A stretch of DNA of 64,000 bases from Paenibacillus sinopodophylli (lineage in GTDB: Bacteria > Bacillota > Bacilli > Paenibacillales > Paenibacillaceae): the NCBI RefSeq assembly GCF_005930355.1, contig NZ_VDBO01000001.1, forward strand, positions 1,461,339 to 1,525,338. The letters are read 5' to 3'. The notes below the pieces were generated by a model that worked only from the letters and a program-made list of their open reading frames with translations, searched no databases and was not told the origin of the DNA. Position 1 is the stretch's first letter. Each line of letters starts with the position of its first letter. Shown here in pieces: positions 1 through 9,518 of this stretch. The position numbers and the translations under genes are program-made.

Positions 1-2943
1 CTCTATTCCCCATTGGAGCGCTCCACTTAAATAACCCGTCGATTTATTCCAATCAACGTAGGTGGTCGCAGTAGAATGGAAGGAATAATCACCTGTTTGC
101 GTATAATTGCTCCAATCATTTTTCGAAATTCTTGTCTGCAGCTCAATGCTCTGTCCTGCTGCCACTGAGCCTGCCGCGCTGGTGAAGCCAATCTCTACAT
201 AATAATCAGCACCCGTCTTAGGTGTGGACAGCTTCACGAAGGTAGACGTTACATTCGCACTGCCAACTGTAGACCAGTCACTCCAGAAGCTCTGTGCCGT
301 ATCTCCATCAATTGTGTAGTAGTAGCGAATCTTAACATTCGCTAAACTAATGGCCGAGCTGCTTGTATTCACCAGCTTAATGCGCGGATTAAGCGTATTG
401 GCTGTCGCAGCTGTTCCACCATTATACAACTGAACCTTAAAGCTGCCTGAGCCAGGTGTCGGGGTTGCTGTCGCTGTTGGCACTGGCGTCGGCGTTACTG
501 TTGGCACTGGTGTTGGTGTCACTGTCGGCACCGGTGTTGACGTCGCTGTTGGCACTGGTGTTGGCGTCGTTGTTGGCACCGGCGTTGGCGTTACTGTTGG
601 CACTGGTGTTGTACTTGGCGTAGGCGTTACCGGCGGATTGCCTGCAACATCACCATAGACGATGCCTCTTCCGTTTGTACCGACATATACGCGGCCATAT
701 ATACGTGGATCACCTGTGATCGCACTGCCTGTAAACGCATATTGATGATCATTATCGTTGATTCTAAGCCACGATACACCGCCGTCGTCGGATCGGAAGA
801 AACCTCGCACATTGTCAATCTTGGCGGAAGTATATAAAGCGAGATAGGACTGGCCTGGTGCTGCTTTACCGAAGCCGATATTATCTGCTTGCTGTACATT
901 GGACAGCTTCGTGAAGGCTGCTCCCGAATTAGTAGAATGCCATAATCCGTAAGTCCCTCCGTCCACATTGCCTCCCGCGAGCCATATGTCACCCTCAACT
1001 CCTGGCAGTGCTTTGAAGTTGAGCGCCCCTTCTTCAGGCAAGCCTGTGGCCGTCGTCTGAGCGAAGGTCGCGCCACCATCCGTGCTCAGATAGAATATAC
1101 CTGCCGACACCCCGTATATTTTGTTTTTGTTGACGCGGTCAGAAGCTACTTCAGCATTCGCCGGAATTCCCGTGCTCTTCGTCCACGAATTGCCGGATGT
1201 TTTCGAGTAATACACGCCAACGTCAGACGTACTCCAGACTAGTGAAGTATTATCCGCCGCAACCGCGATTTGTCCACCACCCTTTGTTGCAGACGGCTCT
1301 GCATTCGGTGAGAACCAATTGCCCCCTCCATCATACGATAGTGAAATCGACTTCGCATTCGGATTAACTGCATGGTCTGCGTAGCCTACTCTAGCAACAA
1401 ATCCCGGATTCAGCTGGGCAAAATCAATACTAGACGTACTATTGGGATTCGTCAGCATTTTGGCAGGCGCTACAGTTAAATCATCATGCTTAAAGCCTGA
1501 AACGTCGCCAACTGCACTTATAAGATGAGCTCCAACAGGCGGACTTATCAAGTCGTTGACTGCCATTTCCTCAAGGTTTTTGGCCATGACGGAAATGTTT
1601 ATCTTTTTATCCTCGTCCCAATCGGTCAAATTATTTGTTCCATATATCGTCGCTCCGGTTCCATACATCATACGATCGGAATTGTGAGGATCGATTTTCA
1701 ACTCACCTACCATCCAACCGAGCTTTGGCGTAATTTCAGGCAATTGTGGGTTTGCACCCCAATCGAGCCAAGGAGCTGCCGAAATATCTTGTGTATAGCG
1801 CAGTTTACGGTTTGGATATCCGTCGAAATCCCATATCCTCGTCCATGTTGCACCACTGTCTGTACTACGGAATATAATCGTGTCCGGCCACCAGGAGTTG
1901 AGCGCCGCTACCATTAAAGTACCAGGCTGCTGAGCATCAATGGCAAGTCCGCCATATCCGAAGTAGTTATCCGTGCTGCTGCTCGGAACAGGACTGATAT
2001 TGGTCCATACCCCTGTTGAGGTATTAAGCTTCCAAACATCGCCTTTCTCCCCATCGTAGGGACCGATGCCATTACTATAAGAAATGTAGAGATTGCCGTC
2101 AGAGGAGAGCACACCGTGATGAGGAAGAAAGCCCGTTGGCTGACCTGGAACTGCTGTCCATGTTGAGCCGCCATTCGTGCTGCGATAGACGCTTGCGTTT
2201 TTGTCGGCTACTCCGACATAGATGGTCTGGGTGGCTTGGCCTGGGCTGCTTGAGTTTGGATCGAAGGTGATCCAGGCAAGTCCCATAATGTCGCTTGTGT
2301 AGGGATTCGAAGGGTCTTGCACAAAGTTGCCGGGGTTAGGGAAAGAGGTTACTTTACTCCAAGTAGCACCATAGTCGATACTCTTCCATAAGCCATTGCC
2401 GCTGCGGGCTCCAAAGTATAAAATATTGTTTTTGTTCGGATCAATCATAAGTCTCTCGCCCATCGAGCGACCAGGCATGTTGCCTCCTACTTTGAAGGGG
2501 AGCTCCGTCTCCTGCCAAGTATCACCGCGATCCGTCGAGCGCATAATGTAGCCATTGTTCGGGTCCCAATCATTCGTATACGTACCTACCGCAAGGTAGA
2601 GCCTATCAGGGTCAACAGGGTCTGTCGCCAGTGCGTCTACGCCGGTCTTGCCCCACTCATCCCATCCTATATGATCCAATAATGGAATCCAGCTGCTATC
2701 ACTTGGATTCCATCGGTACGCTCCGCCGATATCTGTTCGCGTGTAAATTAAGTTCGGCTCCGTTTCATTAAAAATAATTCCAGGAATAAAGCCGCCGCCC
2801 GCACCCGTAACAACGTTTTTCCACGTATACGCCTGACTGCCTGCCGCTTCAGCCTGACTAGCTGATCCAATCCATGCTGTACTTGTTACGATAGCTGCAA
2901 TTAATAATAACACGCCCAATCTGTTTGCCATTTTTTTAATCAA
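1..2943 (-). CDS. Secreted GH74 xyloglucanase with CBM3 (3' end cut by window)
   Basis: The frame is open for 981 codons from a TTG at 2943 to the window edge. The TTG follows GGAGG with seven bases between; an ATG four codons later lacks that spacing. A signal peptide covers about the first 37 residues. The mature protein begins with the GH74 pattern (VVTGAGGGFIPGI, RTDIGGAYRW) and carries repeated beta-propeller motifs such as STDRGDTW, STNGGSTW and STDSGATW, typical of endo-xyloglucanases that cut beta-1,4-glucan backbones outside the cell. A Pro-Thr-Val linker (bases about 440-640) leads into a family 3 cellulose-binding module ending near LQWGIE, so only a few residues are missing. A cre-like site lies just upstream. 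Subsite specificity (endo or exo) is not readable. Confidence 0.9.
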   Translation of the reverse strand, partial: MIKKMANRLGVLLLIAAIVTSTAWIGSASQAEAAGSQAYTWKNVVTGAGGGFIPGIIFNETEPNLIYTRTDIGGAYRWNPSDSSWIPLLDHIGWDEWGKTGVDALATDPVDPDRLYLAVGTYTNDWDPNNGYIMRSTDRGDTWQETELPFKVGGNMPGRSMGERLMIDPNKNNILYFGARSGNGLWKSIDYGATWSKVTSFPNPGNFVQDPSNPYTSDIMGLAWITFDPNSSSPGQATQTIYVGVADKNASVYRSTNGGSTWTAVPGQPTGFLPHHGVLSSDGNLYISYSNGIGPYDGEKGDVWKLNTSTGVWTNISPVPSSSTDNYFGYGGLAIDAQQPGTLMVAALNSWWPDTIIFRSTDSGATWTRIWDFDGYPNRKLRYTQDISAAPWLDWGANPQLPEITPKLGWMVGELKIDPHNSDRMMYGTGATIYGTNNLTDWDEDKKINISVMAKNLEEMAVNDLISPPVGAHLISAVGDVSGFKHDDLTVAPAKMLTNPNSTSSIDFAQLNPGFVARVGYADHAVNPNAKSISLSYDGGGNWFSPNAEPSATKGGGQIAVAADNTSLVWSTSDVGVYYSKTSGNSWTKSTGIPANAEVASDRVNKNKIYGVSAGIFYLSTDGGATFAQTTATGLPEEGALNFKALPGVEGDIWLAGGNVDGGTYGLWHSTNSGAAFTKLSNVQQADNIGFGKAAPGQSYLALYTSAKIDNVRGFFRSDDGGVSWLRINDNDHQYAFTGSAITGDPRIYGRVYVGTNGRGIVYGDVAGNPPVTPTPSTTPVPTVTPTPVPTTTPTPVPTATSTPVPTVTPTPVPTVTPTPVPTATATPTPGSGSFKVQLYNGGTAATANTLNPRIKLVNTSSSAISLANVKIRYYYTIDGDTAQSFWSDWSTVGSANVTSTFVKLSTPKTGADYYVEIGFTSAAGSVAAGQSIELQTRISKNDWSNYTQTGDYSFHSTATTYVDWNKSTGYLSGALQWGIE

Positions 2944-2965
2944 ATGAACATCCTCCTTCTTATTT

Positions 2966-2979
2966 TGAATGCGCTTTCA
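2966..2979 (-). promoter_or_regulatory. Candidate cre (CcpA) site before GH74 gene
   Basis: Read on the minus strand the 14 bases are TGAAAGCGCATTCA, one mismatch from the Bacillus cre consensus TGWAARCGYTWNCW. The site sits 23 bases upstream of the TTG start, where CcpA binding would block transcription. Glucose repression of polysaccharide hydrolases through CcpA is established in Bacillales; its action here is inferred. Confidence 0.5.
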
Positions 2980-3064
2980 GGATAACATGTTGAAAAAATG
3001 GAAAATACATTAATAAGTCGTCTACATTTCATATAAAAATCAGACAAACTCGCATGGAGTCATC

Positions 3065-3103
3065 AAAAACGGTCCCAAGAGGCTATTAACCCATTGGAAC
3101 CGT
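3065..3103 (-). terminator. Terminator of the amidase gene
   Basis: Arms 3069-3078 and 3094-3103 form a 10-bp stem with one G-T pair. On the minus strand the stem is followed by five T. It lies about 80 bases after the amidase stop codon. Confidence 0.7.
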
Positions 3104-3181
3104 AGTCTACATCTATATACTTTGTGCATGGTTACAACATAAAATAAAAGCTTGGCCGACACTTGTACATGGCTCTCTGCG

Positions 3182-4633
3182 CTAAATAAAGCTCTTCAAC
3201 GAAGGTGGAAGCCTCACAAGACTTGCCTGCTCGTAAGCATAGGCGAGCTTGATGAGGGTGGGCTCCTCGTATGCCCGAGCGGCAAACGTAACACCGAAAG
3301 GAACTCCCTTAGCCGTGTATCCCGCTGGAACAACGATTGAAGGATAACCAGCGCGTGAGGTGATTCTTGCCCCGAAATCAGCCGGGAACAGCAACGCATC
3401 CAGTTGATGCTCCTGCATCGTGGCATCAAGCCCTTCATCCTTGCATAAACGTAAATCCGCTGCGCGGTCTTTCAGGTAAGGGATTTCCGTATACGTTCCC
3501 GAGGTCGTCGTTTCCGCCTTCAGCAGCGTAGATTGTCCATATTTCAACGTCTCGATCGGATGCTCATTGTTAAAGGCAATAATTTGTTTGAGTGTACGAA
3601 TAGGGCTTCCAGGTGGCAGCTTGGACAAGTAAGCATTTAATGAAGATTTGAACTCATTAAGTACGACGGAGGAATAGACGATCTGCCTTGCCGTACGAAT
3701 ATCGGCAGGATCTACAATGATTGCTCCATGCTTCCTCATCAATTCAACAGCTTGATTGAATATTGTTAGCTGCTCTTCTGTTAATTCCTCGAAGAAATAA
3801 TCTCTCGGGATGCCGATTCGAGCTCCTCTCAGCCCATCCAGCTCGAGAAAGGCCGTATAGTCGTTCTGTTTATGCCAGATGCTTGTCCCCATTGCAGCAT
3901 CAGCCTCATCATACGCTGTAATGGCATTTAATACATGAACGGCATCCGTAACGGTTCTAGCCATCGGACCCGCTGTATCCTGTGAATTGGACAGAGGCAA
4001 TATTCCTGTTCGACTTACCAGTCCTACAGTCGGTTTAATACCAACCGTCGAGCTCAAATTACCTGGATTCAATATAGAGCCTGACGTTTCTGTTCCGATG
4101 GAAGCCATGCAGAAATTGCAGGCAACCGCTACGCCAGAGCCAGCACTCGATCCGCCAGTTGGGGTAGATATATTGTAGGGGTTCAGCACTTGCCCGCCTC
4201 GCGAGCTGTAGCCTGACGGCATACCTTCCGTCATAAAGTTAGCAAATTCCGTCATGTTCACTTTTCCCAGTAAAACAGCGCCAGCTTCTCTCAGCTTCTT
4301 GGCGATAAAAGCGTCCTCACCTGCGAAGGAGCCTGCGAGTGCTAAAGAGCCGGCACTGGTATGCATATGGTCACCGGTATTGATATTATCCTTGAGCATA
4401 ATGGGAATGCCATGAAGCGGGCCTCTTGGACCCTTCGCAGCACGCTCGCTGTCCAGCGCAGAAGCAATGAATATAGCGTCGGGATTCAGCTCAAGCACGG
4501 AATTGATCGTCAAGCCTTCCTTATCATGCGCTGCAATACGTTCCATATATCGTAATACGAGCTGGCGAGTTGTGATCTCGCCAGCTTGAAGTGCTGCTTG
4601 AACGGACGAAATGGTTGCCTCTACAATTTCCAT
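3182..4633 (-). CDS. Amidase-signature family hydrolase
   Basis: The 483-residue protein has the normal length of amidase-signature enzymes, which hydrolyse amide bonds with a Ser-cisSer-Lys triad. The Lys is seen in IMLKDNI near residue 80, and the Gly/Ser-rich signature GGSSAGSGVAVA followed by GTETSGS near residues 155-185 supplies both serines. AAGGAG lies 11 bases before the ATG. There is no signal peptide, so it acts in the cytoplasm. It is not next to gatC or gatB and the sequence lacks clear GatA context, so a stand-alone amidase is more likely than the tRNA amidotransferase subunit. The substrate cannot be told. It is monocistronic, ending at a hairpin terminator. Confidence 0.88.
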   Translation of the reverse strand: MEIVEATISSVQAALQAGEITTRQLVLRYMERIAAHDKEGLTINSVLELNPDAIFIASALDSERAAKGPRGPLHGIPIMLKDNINTGDHMHTSAGSLALAGSFAGEDAFIAKKLREAGAVLLGKVNMTEFANFMTEGMPSGYSSRGGQVLNPYNISTPTGGSSAGSGVAVACNFCMASIGTETSGSILNPGNLSSTVGIKPTVGLVSRTGILPLSNSQDTAGPMARTVTDAVHVLNAITAYDEADAAMGTSIWHKQNDYTAFLELDGLRGARIGIPRDYFFEELTEEQLTIFNQAVELMRKHGAIIVDPADIRTARQIVYSSVVLNEFKSSLNAYLSKLPPGSPIRTLKQIIAFNNEHPIETLKYGQSTLLKAETTTSGTYTEIPYLKDRAADLRLCKDEGLDATMQEHQLDALLFPADFGARITSRAGYPSIVVPAGYTAKGVPFGVTFAARAYEEPTLIKLAYAYEQASLVRLPPSLKSFI

Positions 4634-4844
4634 GTCCCAACTACTCCTTATATCAACCGATTGGTTTGATTTTAGGTCTAGTATATACTATTTTTTGGAA
4701 AGGAACATCATAGTATCACATCAAGCAAGCTGACTGACATTATTCCTATCGCAAGTGACCCAAATTGCATTCAATGAGCAACCCTGCTATTTTTAGATTA
4801 GCCGTATATTAATTAGCTGCGAGAAGCTGGAGGAAAGCACAATC

Positions 4845-5849
4845 ATGCCGTGGTACACACTCATAATAGGCATCGCAGGCTTAGCCGCTATGCTGATGAT
4901 CCTTTTAACCGCAATAAGCTATTACTTCTATAATCTTGCCATTAAGCGTACTTCCAAAGCCTTTCTAAATGAAAATCCTGATTTGGTACATATTCATACG
5001 AATGACTCGTCCTCAGACAAAGACTCTTCACCAGCACATAACGTGCAGTCTACACCGATTGTAGGAGCAGGCGCAAAGTGGGTGGAAGCACAAAACTATG
5101 AAACCTTGCGAATGACCACCCATGATGGACTGGTATTGGTCGGTTATTACTTGGCTGCCAAGACACCGACAACCCTTACGGTCATCCTTGCCCACGGCTA
5201 TTCCTCACAAGGAAAAGATATGGGTGGAATCGCCAGATTCTATTATGAAAAGTTTGGCTATAATGTGCTTTTGCCGGATGACCGGGGACATGGCAGCAGC
5301 GAAGGCGACTATATCGGTTTCGGATGGCCCGATCGGAAAGACTATTTGCAATGGATCCAAGTGATGCTGGAAGTCGTCGGCGAGAAGGCTCAGATCCTAT
5401 TGCACGGTATTTCCATTGGCGGTGCTACCGTCATGATGGTAAGCGGTGAAGAGCTTCCTGAGCAGGTTAAAGTCATCGTTGAGGATTGTGGGTATACATC
5501 AGTTCATGATCAGCTACTCTACCAGCTCAAACGTATTTATAAGCTGCCGGCTTTTCCCATTCTACCAGCAACAAGTCTTTTGACCAGGCTGAAAGCAGGC
5601 TACCACTTCAAGGAGGCTTCTGCGCTCAAGCAAGTGGCGAAAAACAAGCTGCCCATGCTGTTCATTCATGGCGCTGAGGACCGGTTCGTTCCTGTCGAGA
5701 TGGTATGGCCGCTGTATGAGGCCTGTAAAGCAGACAAAGAGATTCTTATTGTGAAAGGTGCTGGACATGGAATGGCCTGCTTAACGGACAAAACTGCCTA
5801 TGAAGAAAAGGTTTCAAGCTTTGTGGGACGTTATATGCATTCCGTTTAA
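4845..5849 (+). CDS. Membrane-anchored alpha/beta hydrolase
   Basis: The start ATG follows GGAGG at ten bases. Residues 5-30 form one hydrophobic segment, probably a signal anchor, followed by a polar stretch rich in Ser and Asp and then an alpha/beta-hydrolase fold. ILAHGYSSQGKDM is the strand-turn before the oxyanion hole. HGISIGGATVMM holds the nucleophilic Ser elbow (G-x-S-x-G-G). IHGAEDRFVP supplies the acidic residue and GAGHGMA the catalytic His. At 334 residues it matches the Bacillus YfhR/YqkD-like group of uncharacterised hydrolases. The substrate is unknown. Its position 73 bases before the next co-oriented gene leaves co-transcription possible. Confidence 0.85.
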   Translation: MPWYTLIIGIAGLAAMLMILLTAISYYFYNLAIKRTSKAFLNENPDLVHIHTNDSSSDKDSSPAHNVQSTPIVGAGAKWVEAQNYETLRMTTHDGLVLVGYYLAAKTPTTLTVILAHGYSSQGKDMGGIARFYYEKFGYNVLLPDDRGHGSSEGDYIGFGWPDRKDYLQWIQVMLEVVGEKAQILLHGISIGGATVMMVSGEELPEQVKVIVEDCGYTSVHDQLLYQLKRIYKLPAFPILPATSLLTRLKAGYHFKEASALKQVAKNKLPMLFIHGAEDRFVPVEMVWPLYEACKADKEILIVKGAGHGMACLTDKTAYEEKVSSFVGRYMHSV

Positions 5850-5922
5850 CAACTTGCATGATCCTTTAGTCTAATAGCCATACTGTGTAGGTATAAGACC
5901 AACACGGAGCAGGAGGATCACA

Positions 5923-6513
5923 TTGAACAAACAAAAATGGCTTATTCCAGCTTCAAAAGGCCTCGGATTTCGTTTAGAAAAGGGACAAATCATTAAAGTA
6001 ACAGACTTGGAGGGCGAGCAAGTAGCAGACTTCGTCGCCTTTAATGCTGATGATTATAGTGAAAGACTTGATCCTGGTGTAACAATGGATGCCCTTCATA
6101 CCATGGATATAGAACCTGGAGATCATCTCTATTCGAACAAATACAAGCCGATACTGACTGTTATTGCCGATACAGTCGGCAAGCATGACTTTATTAATTC
6201 AGCCTGCCGCTCCGAGATGTACGAGGTCTTGTACAATAAGCAAGGGCATGCGAGCTGCTACGGCAACCTTAGCCAAGCACTTGCTCCATTCCATGTGCCA
6301 TCGCCGGATCAGTATTACCCGTTTAACCTATTTATGAATACGGTTATAGCTTCCTCCGGACAAATCAGCGTAGAACGTCCACTGTCTAAGGCAGGTGATT
6401 ATATCGAGCTTCGTGCCGAAATGGACGTAATTATTGCCATTTCCGCCTGTCCTTGTGCCGAAAGTGCTTGCAATGGATTTAAATGTACGGCAATTGAAGC
6501 CGAAATTCTCTAG
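5923..6513 (+). CDS. DUF1989 (urea carboxylase-associated) family protein
   Basis: The TTG start at 5923 is chosen because AGGAGG lies seven bases before it. The 196-residue protein carries the family's landmarks: the EGEQVADFVAFN strand near residue 30, DHLYSN, and the C-terminal Cys-rich motif SACPCAES-CNG near residue 175, where the cysteines probably bind metal. Relatives are found beside urea carboxylase or amidohydrolase genes, but none is present here, so the role is open. No signal peptide is visible. The next gene (LysE-type exporter) begins 72 bases downstream on the same strand and may share its mRNA. Confidence 0.8.
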   Translation: MNKQKWLIPASKGLGFRLEKGQIIKVTDLEGEQVADFVAFNADDYSERLDPGVTMDALHTMDIEPGDHLYSNKYKPILTVIADTVGKHDFINSACRSEMYEVLYNKQGHASCYGNLSQALAPFHVPSPDQYYPFNLFMNTVIASSGQISVERPLSKAGDYIELRAEMDVIIAISACPCAESACNGFKCTAIEAEIL

Positions 6514-6585
6514 CTTCTTCTACCTCGAACAAGCCTTGAATAGAATATCATGTACACGTCTATTTCTATTCAAGGAGCGATGTCT

Positions 6586-7212
6586 ATGCCTGTTTTTTTC
6601 ACGTATATGTTTCTTGGCCTATCCTTATCCGCGCCAATTGGCCCGATTAATGCCGCACAGCTCGATAAAGGAGCGCGTTTCGGGTTTGCACATGCTTGGC
6701 TCATCGGCTTCGGGGCGATGTGTGCCGATTTACTGTATATGCTTCTCATTTACTTCGGATTAGCGCATTTTCTAACGACCCCCTTCATGAAAACCTTTCT
6801 TTGGCTGTTCGGCTGCTTCGTTCTTTTATACACAGGTTTTGAAACACTCAAAAACATGAAAAACGTACCAGAAGCCCGTTCAGCGGAGACAGAAACAAAA
6901 CTTAGCTCCTTCCGCTCAGGCTTTCTAATGGCACTAACAAATCCGCTTAACATTTTGTTTTGGCTTGGCATATACGGCTCCATACTTGCTGAAAGTGTCC
7001 AGAATCACGGTGTTGCACAAGTGTTTTGGCATAGCCTCGGCATATTCGCAGGCATTCTACTATGGGATTTTGTGATGGCATCGCTTGCGAGCACCTTCCA
7101 TAAGTTCGGAAATCGCAAAACCTTACAGGTCATATCCGCGGTGGCAGGAATGTCACTTATCGGCTTCGGACTCTACTTCGGCTGGCAAGCATTCTTACAG
7201 CTTACGCATTAA
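6586..7212 (+). CDS. LysE/RhtB family exporter
   Basis: The ATG at 6586 is preferred over upstream in-frame ATGs at 6550 and 6580 because AAGGAG lies eight bases before it. The 208-residue product has about six hydrophobic segments and the N-terminal signature LSLSAPIGPINAAQL of LysE-type translocators, which export amino acids or related small metabolites by proton exchange. The motif ALTNPLNILFW in the middle is also characteristic. The substrate is not readable. It lies between a DUF1989 gene and a YqcI/YcgG gene, all on the plus strand with short gaps. Confidence 0.85.
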   Translation: MPVFFTYMFLGLSLSAPIGPINAAQLDKGARFGFAHAWLIGFGAMCADLLYMLLIYFGLAHFLTTPFMKTFLWLFGCFVLLYTGFETLKNMKNVPEARSAETETKLSSFRSGFLMALTNPLNILFWLGIYGSILAESVQNHGVAQVFWHSLGIFAGILLWDFVMASLASTFHKFGNRKTLQVISAVAGMSLIGFGLYFGWQAFLQLTH

Positions 7213-7281
7213 TTCAGGCATTCACCTATAAAACTCCCTTTGCATAGTATGCTTCGTCGTACTTTATGAAGGAGGTTTTAT

Positions 7282-8061
7282 TTGTTTATGGCTGAGCTAA
7301 CAAGCAAAGCATGGCTTGACGAGCATTTGAATGAACTCCCTGAATGGCAGCAGGAAACCTTTCGCCATTTCGCTAATATGATTGCCGATCCTGCTGGCAG
7401 CTACCCCTGTATTCCGGGGCGCCATGGCTTTCTCACGAACAATTTACGTTTTGGCTTCGTATCTGACCCTAGGAAAGAACAGGCTGTAAGTGAAGTCACG
7501 CAGCTACTTAGGCACTATGGTCAGATTGCAAGGGAAACGGGCAAGTTCGCCTCACTCGTCATCTTTTTCGAAACACCGCATGACTTGATCAATGACTTCG
7601 CCGTTGCAGATTATGAAGAGCTCTTCTGGTCCGTTCTAAGCCGCGTCAGCGCAAAGGATGAGGCACCTTGGCCGGAAACGATATCCACTGATCCTACCCA
7701 TCACTCTTGGGAATTCTGTTTTGACGGCCAGCCGTATTTTGCCTTCTGCAGCACGCCAGCTCACACGATACGGAAGAGCCGTCAATCACAATCTTTCACA
7801 ATCGCCTTCCAGCCTCGCTTCGTATTTGAGGAAATCAACGACTCTACGTCATTTGGGCGCAATATGAAGAAACTGATTCGCAAGAAGCTGGTAGAATATG
7901 ATGGTGTGCCAGCACATCCGTCACTCAAATGGTATGGTCAAGAGGATAATCATGAATGGAAACAATATTTTTTGCGGGATGACGAGAGTGCTCCTTCCAA
8001 ATGCCCTTATACTTATATGAAAAATAAAGTGAAAGGCTTGGGTCAGCTCTTTCATAAATAA
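7282..8061 (+). CDS. YqcI/YcgG family protein
   Basis: The TTG at 7282 sits six bases after GGAGG; an ATG two codons later is the alternative. The 259 residues match the YqcI/YcgG family in length and in the blocks YPCIPGRHGF, LRFGFV, FFETP and the C-terminal SAPSKCPYTYM. The family is found in Bacillales; its biochemical role is not known. No membrane segment or signal peptide is present. Transcription probably stops at the perfect hairpin that begins five bases after the stop codon, which is shared with the convergent permease gene. Confidence 0.8.
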   Translation: MFMAELTSKAWLDEHLNELPEWQQETFRHFANMIADPAGSYPCIPGRHGFLTNNLRFGFVSDPRKEQAVSEVTQLLRHYGQIARETGKFASLVIFFETPHDLINDFAVADYEELFWSVLSRVSAKDEAPWPETISTDPTHHSWEFCFDGQPYFAFCSTPAHTIRKSRQSQSFTIAFQPRFVFEEINDSTSFGRNMKKLIRKKLVEYDGVPAHPSLKWYGQEDNHEWKQYFLRDDESAPSKCPYTYMKNKVKGLGQLFHK

Positions 8062-8065
8062 CGCC

Positions 8066-8090
8066 AAGAGCAAGCACTATGCTTGCTCTT
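8066..8090. terminator. Hairpin between convergent genes
   Basis: Arms 8066-8076 and 8080-8090 pair perfectly over 11 bp with a three-base loop. The loop is the stop codon (TAG, minus strand) of the permease gene. There is no long T-run on either side, so it may act as a weak bidirectional terminator or a 3'-end stabiliser. Confidence 0.55.
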
Positions 8091-9387
8091 GCCTGGCCCA
8101 AACCTTATTCATCATAAGCGTAACAAGAAGTACAAGGATTACGATCAGCAAACTCACCCAGAAGCCCGCTCTTCCTGATTTCTCCACAAGTACGCCGAAC
8201 ACCGCAGCTGCGATCAAGAACATCGCCAGCCAGGTTTTCACTTGAGCACCGAATTTAGGCTTTATCAGCTTCAAATAGGTGATCAGTACAAACATCCAAG
8301 TATATAGCAGTACGAGCCCTCCTGCCGTCGTGATATGCTCAAAAATACTTTTTGGCATCCATAATGCGAGCACAATGGAAACGCACAGGCCAGCCGAATT
8401 AACGAATAAAGCATGAAGCGGGAGCTGTCGCTTCTTTGTTTTTTTCGCCAGCCATTTGGGGGCATCGCCATCCTCTGACAGCGTCATCAGCATGGAAGAA
8501 ACACCGTATAAGGAAGCAACAAGTATGGAGAAGCCGGCAATAATTAATACCCCATTCAGTAAGTGCACTAATAGTGGGAGCTCCATCGCTGTTAAGGGGA
8601 TAATCAATGGACTCTCATTCGGTGTCCACTGCTTCTTCGTCATGAAGAGCAGTGCGAGTCCTATCGAGCATACATATAACACCGTTACAAACAACAGCAT
8701 GATCCGTCCCGCTTTTGGCGCTTCTTCCGGATTCCGCAAATTCATAGCCATGAATCCCATGACCTCAATACCACTAAAAGCATAAAAAGCGTACAGCAGC
8801 CCCTTCCACGCTCCCAGCCAACCGCCATCGCTCCACTCGGCTATACTCTCCTTAACGGGATGGACGTTTCCAAGTCCGCTAACTACTCCGTAGCCTGCGA
8901 CAACGATAAACATAACGATTGCTGCCATTTTGACGACTGCAAACAGATTCTCAGCTTTATTAATACCCTTTGAACCCAAAATAACGACAAATAATGCGAG
9001 TACCGAATAAACAGCAGCGAATAGCCAAAGGGGTACGTCTGGAAGCCAATATTGGGAGAACAGGCCGATGGCGGTTAAGGAGCTTCCCATAATAAGCATC
9101 TCTGAGGACCAATAGACCCAACCGATGCTAAATCCTGCCCATCTCCCGAAGGCTTGTTTCGCGTATGTACGGAATGAGCCCTCTTCCGGCTGCTTGGCAG
9201 TCATTTGTGCTAATGCTTCATATACAAACAGCGTAGCGAATGCCGCGACCAAAAAGATAGGCAGTACAAAATAGCCGCTCTTATGAATTGCGATGCTTGA
9301 ACCTAGAAAGAAACCTGTCCCAATCGTACAGCCAACCCCAAATAACGCGAATTGCCCCCATGAAAGCTTCTGTTCTGATGCGCCCAT
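8077..9387 (-). CDS. APC-superfamily amino-acid permease
   Basis: The frame opens at 9456, but the ATG at 9387 is eight bases after GGAGG (9396-9400) and removes a polar, poorly conserved leader, so it is taken as the start (436 residues). Twelve hydrophobic segments can be counted. The first contains the substrate-binding motif GVGCTIGTGFFLG typical of the amino acid-polyamine-organocation superfamily, and YAFSGIEVMGF in the middle is also characteristic. It is a proton-coupled amino-acid importer; substrate unknown. It stands alone between convergent and divergent neighbours. Confidence 0.88.
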   Translation of the reverse strand: MGASEQKLSWGQFALFGVGCTIGTGFFLGSSIAIHKSGYFVLPIFLVAAFATLFVYEALAQMTAKQPEEGSFRTYAKQAFGRWAGFSIGWVYWSSEMLIMGSSLTAIGLFSQYWLPDVPLWLFAAVYSVLALFVVILGSKGINKAENLFAVVKMAAIVMFIVVAGYGVVSGLGNVHPVKESIAEWSDGGWLGAWKGLLYAFYAFSGIEVMGFMAMNLRNPEEAPKAGRIMLLFVTVLYVCSIGLALLFMTKKQWTPNESPLIIPLTAMELPLLVHLLNGVLIIAGFSILVASLYGVSSMLMTLSEDGDAPKWLAKKTKKRQLPLHALFVNSAGLCVSIVLALWMPKSIFEHITTAGGLVLLYTWMFVLITYLKLIKPKFGAQVKTWLAMFLIAAAVFGVLVEKSGRAGFWVSLLIVILVLLVTLMMNKVWARQEQA

Positions 9388-9518
9388 TCCCATCGCCTCC
9401 GTTTCTATTGTACTGTTCGCCCCAAAGCAGGTTTCTATTCCCTTATATTTGTACATAACATGATGTTCACTTCGATATGATTAACCATAAGCATGCTGAT
9501 GCATAGGAGGCTGATCGT

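Noticed and set aside
627-1079. 150-codon minus-strand frame inside the GH74 gene
   Set aside because: It overlaps the propeller-coding frame in another phase; the GH74 frame is open for 981 codons with clear motifs.
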